Part shown: in pieces, positions 15,483 to 16,462 of the stretch
How the letters are laid out: each line of letters opens with the position of its first letter
How positions within the stretch are numbered: position 1 is the first letter of the stretch
NCBI GenBank assembly: GCA_036338025.1
Contig: JAYZDB010000158.1
Coordinates: 1-16,462 of the forward strand
Origin: JAYZDB01 sp036338025
GTDB taxonomy: Bacteria > Planctomycetota > UBA1135 > UBA2386
Direction: 5' to 3'
Length of the DNA: 16,462 nt
Made by a program: the position numbers and the translations under genes
Notes under the pieces: model-generated
The model's database searches: none
Told to the model about the DNA's origin: nothing
What the model saw: the letters and a program-made list of their open reading frames with translations, nothing else

Positions 15483-16462
15483 TCAGTTGTTTGCCTTCAC
15501 TCGGGAGTGCTTCAGGATCAACTCAAGAGGGGAGGCGTTGCGGCCGTTGCGTGGCTCCAGGGAGAGTTCGTAGTCGCCCCACATGTCCCCACCTGCCCAT
15601 GCGCAAGCAGTCATGCCGTGGCGCCGCATCTCCAGGAGAAAATCGTCCAGGACCGGCAACCACCCCGACTCCTTCCAGGGAATGCCGTACTCCCCGACCA
15701 CACCAGTGACCTTGTTGCCCTTGCACCAGTTGATGAACGGTGCGATTCGACTTACGCCGCGTTGTGCGATCTCGGGATCCAGTTCTTGTTCTTCGGCGAA
15801 GGATCGTTGGTAGCGTCCGCTGGAATCGTAGTCGAAGTAGACGTGAGCCTCGTAGGCAATCCGATTCAGTCGGTCTGACACCCAGGGGTGTTTCGGATTG
15901 TCCTGATCCCAACGGTGGGCCTTGGACCAACCGTCGCCGGCGACCCAGATCCAGTTGTGATCGCCGTCTGCGCGTAGGGCGGCGACGACCTGGTTTGATG
16001 TGGAGTGCCAGTCCCCAGACCCCATGTCATGAGGTTCGTTCATCAGTCCATAGGCGTGGAGGGCGGGGTGATCACTGACGAGCCGCGATACCCGGACCCA
16101 CAGGTCTGCCAGATCCAGTGCGCTGATCTTGCGATCACCGCTTGTAGTGGCTGAGACAACGTGCTCGAGGACGACGCCGGTGCCTTCCTCTCGGTAGCGA
16201 CCGTAATTGTGAAGGTCGAGGACGACCCTGCATTTGTGCGTTTCGGCGCGTGCCAGGAACTGCAGGATCTTGTTGGTGTATTTCGGATTGAGCGCGCCCA
16301 TTGGACTAGGTTGGAGCCGCTCCCACGAAATGGGCAGGCGGATCAAACCCATACCTTGACTGGCGAAGTAGGCTACGCAGTCCTGGCTTGGGAAGCAGAA
16401 ATCCACGCCGTGCTGGCCTGGATTGCGGTTCGAGAACCCCGGCGCCAGGGCCCCAAACTCGG
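15483..16462 (-). CDS. Glycoside hydrolase family 5 protein, catalytically intact (5' end outside window)
   Basis: An open frame runs from the right edge to TGA at 15483 (about 326 codons). It enters as EFGALAPGFSNRNPGQHGVDFC, which aligns with the N-terminus of the neighbouring paralogue, so only a few residues plus any signal peptide are missing; the GTG at 16406 is internal. GH5 clan-A signatures are complete: RLPISWERLQ, LDLHNYGRY, the acid/base Glu in LMNEPHDM (codon 16037-16035), YEAHVYFD, the nucleophile Glu in VGEYGIP (codon 15692-15690) and a late Trp (CAWAGGDMWG). It should hydrolyse a beta-linked polysaccharide or oligosaccharide (cellulase, mannanase or related); the subfamily and substrate cannot be told. 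The location of the enzyme depends on the missing N-terminus. The downstream copy on the same strand lacks the catalytic residues. Confidence 0.9.
   Translation of the reverse strand, partial: EFGALAPGFSNRNPGQHGVDFCFPSQDCVAYFASQGMGLIRLPISWERLQPSPMGALNPKYTNKILQFLARAETHKCRVVLDLHNYGRYREEGTGVVLEHVVSATTSGDRKISALDLADLWVRVSRLVSDHPALHAYGLMNEPHDMGSGDWHSTSNQVVAALRADGDHNWIWVAGDGWSKAHRWDQDNPKHPWVSDRLNRIAYEAHVYFDYDSSGRYQRSFAEEQELDPEIAQRGVSRIAPFINWCKGNKVTGVVGEYGIPWKESGWLPVLDDFLLEMRRHGMTACAWAGGDMWGDYELSLEPRNGRNASPLELILKHSRVKANN

Noticed and set aside
16404..16406. GTG as the start of the right-hand GH5 gene
   Set aside because: The frame continues upstream to the edge with residues that align to the paralogue (EFG, PGFSN, PGQ), so the codon is internal.
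1..16462. CRISPR arrays, insertion sequences, transposases, phage genes or att sites
   Set aside because: Looked for direct repeats with regular spacing, terminal inverted repeats and transposase-like motifs by eye; none seen.

Overview
The window is a GC-rich bacterial chromosome segment that most likely comes from a planctomycete (Planctomycetota). The main signs are a Ser/Thr kinase with a C-terminal TPR region next to a planctomycete-type ECF sigma factor, a secreted LamG-like protein with a C-terminal module typical of planctomycete exoproteins, poorly conserved Shine-Dalgarno sites and non-ATG starts. This is inference from gene types; there is no rRNA or tRNA to confirm it. TGA is the ordinary stop of at least six genes here, so the standard bacterial code applies.

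Layout. 1-1263 (minus): a two-gene nitric-oxide-sensing operon, with an intact H-NOX heme protein (TTG start, strong RBS) overlapping by ATGA a HNOBA-PAS signalling protein that runs off the left edge. 1531-7813 (minus): a run of four genes encoding a large membrane protein with an embedded spermidine-synthase-like domain, a small membrane protein, an HSDL2-like short-chain dehydrogenase and a long-chain acyl-CoA synthetase. The acyl-CoA synthetase, dehydrogenase and small membrane protein genes are tightly coupled and suggest lipid or acyl metabolism. 7954-11462 (minus): an ECF sigma factor and a membrane-anchored kinase-TPR protein, a probable signalling pair. 11718-12767 (plus): the only plus-strand gene, an exported thioredoxin-fold protein. 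12829-13941 (minus): a secreted LamG-like protein. 14283-16462 (minus): two tandem GH5-like glycoside hydrolase paralogues, the right-hand one cut by the window edge.

The most striking item is the plus-strand gene. It is read through an in-frame TGA at 12030-12032 that sits exactly at the first cysteine of a thioredoxin motif, giving U-G-P-C, and the TGA is followed at SECIS distance by a perfect 8-bp hairpin with a GGTCT loop. A conventional gene caller would split it into a 104-aa and a 239-aa ORF. It is best read as one 349-residue exported selenoprotein.

The second striking item is the GH5 pair. One copy keeps both catalytic glutamates (NEP and GEYG). Its neighbour has an intact reading frame and keeps other substrate-site residues, but has Gln and Lys in place of the two catalytic Glu, which suggests a pseudoenzyme made beside its active paralogue.
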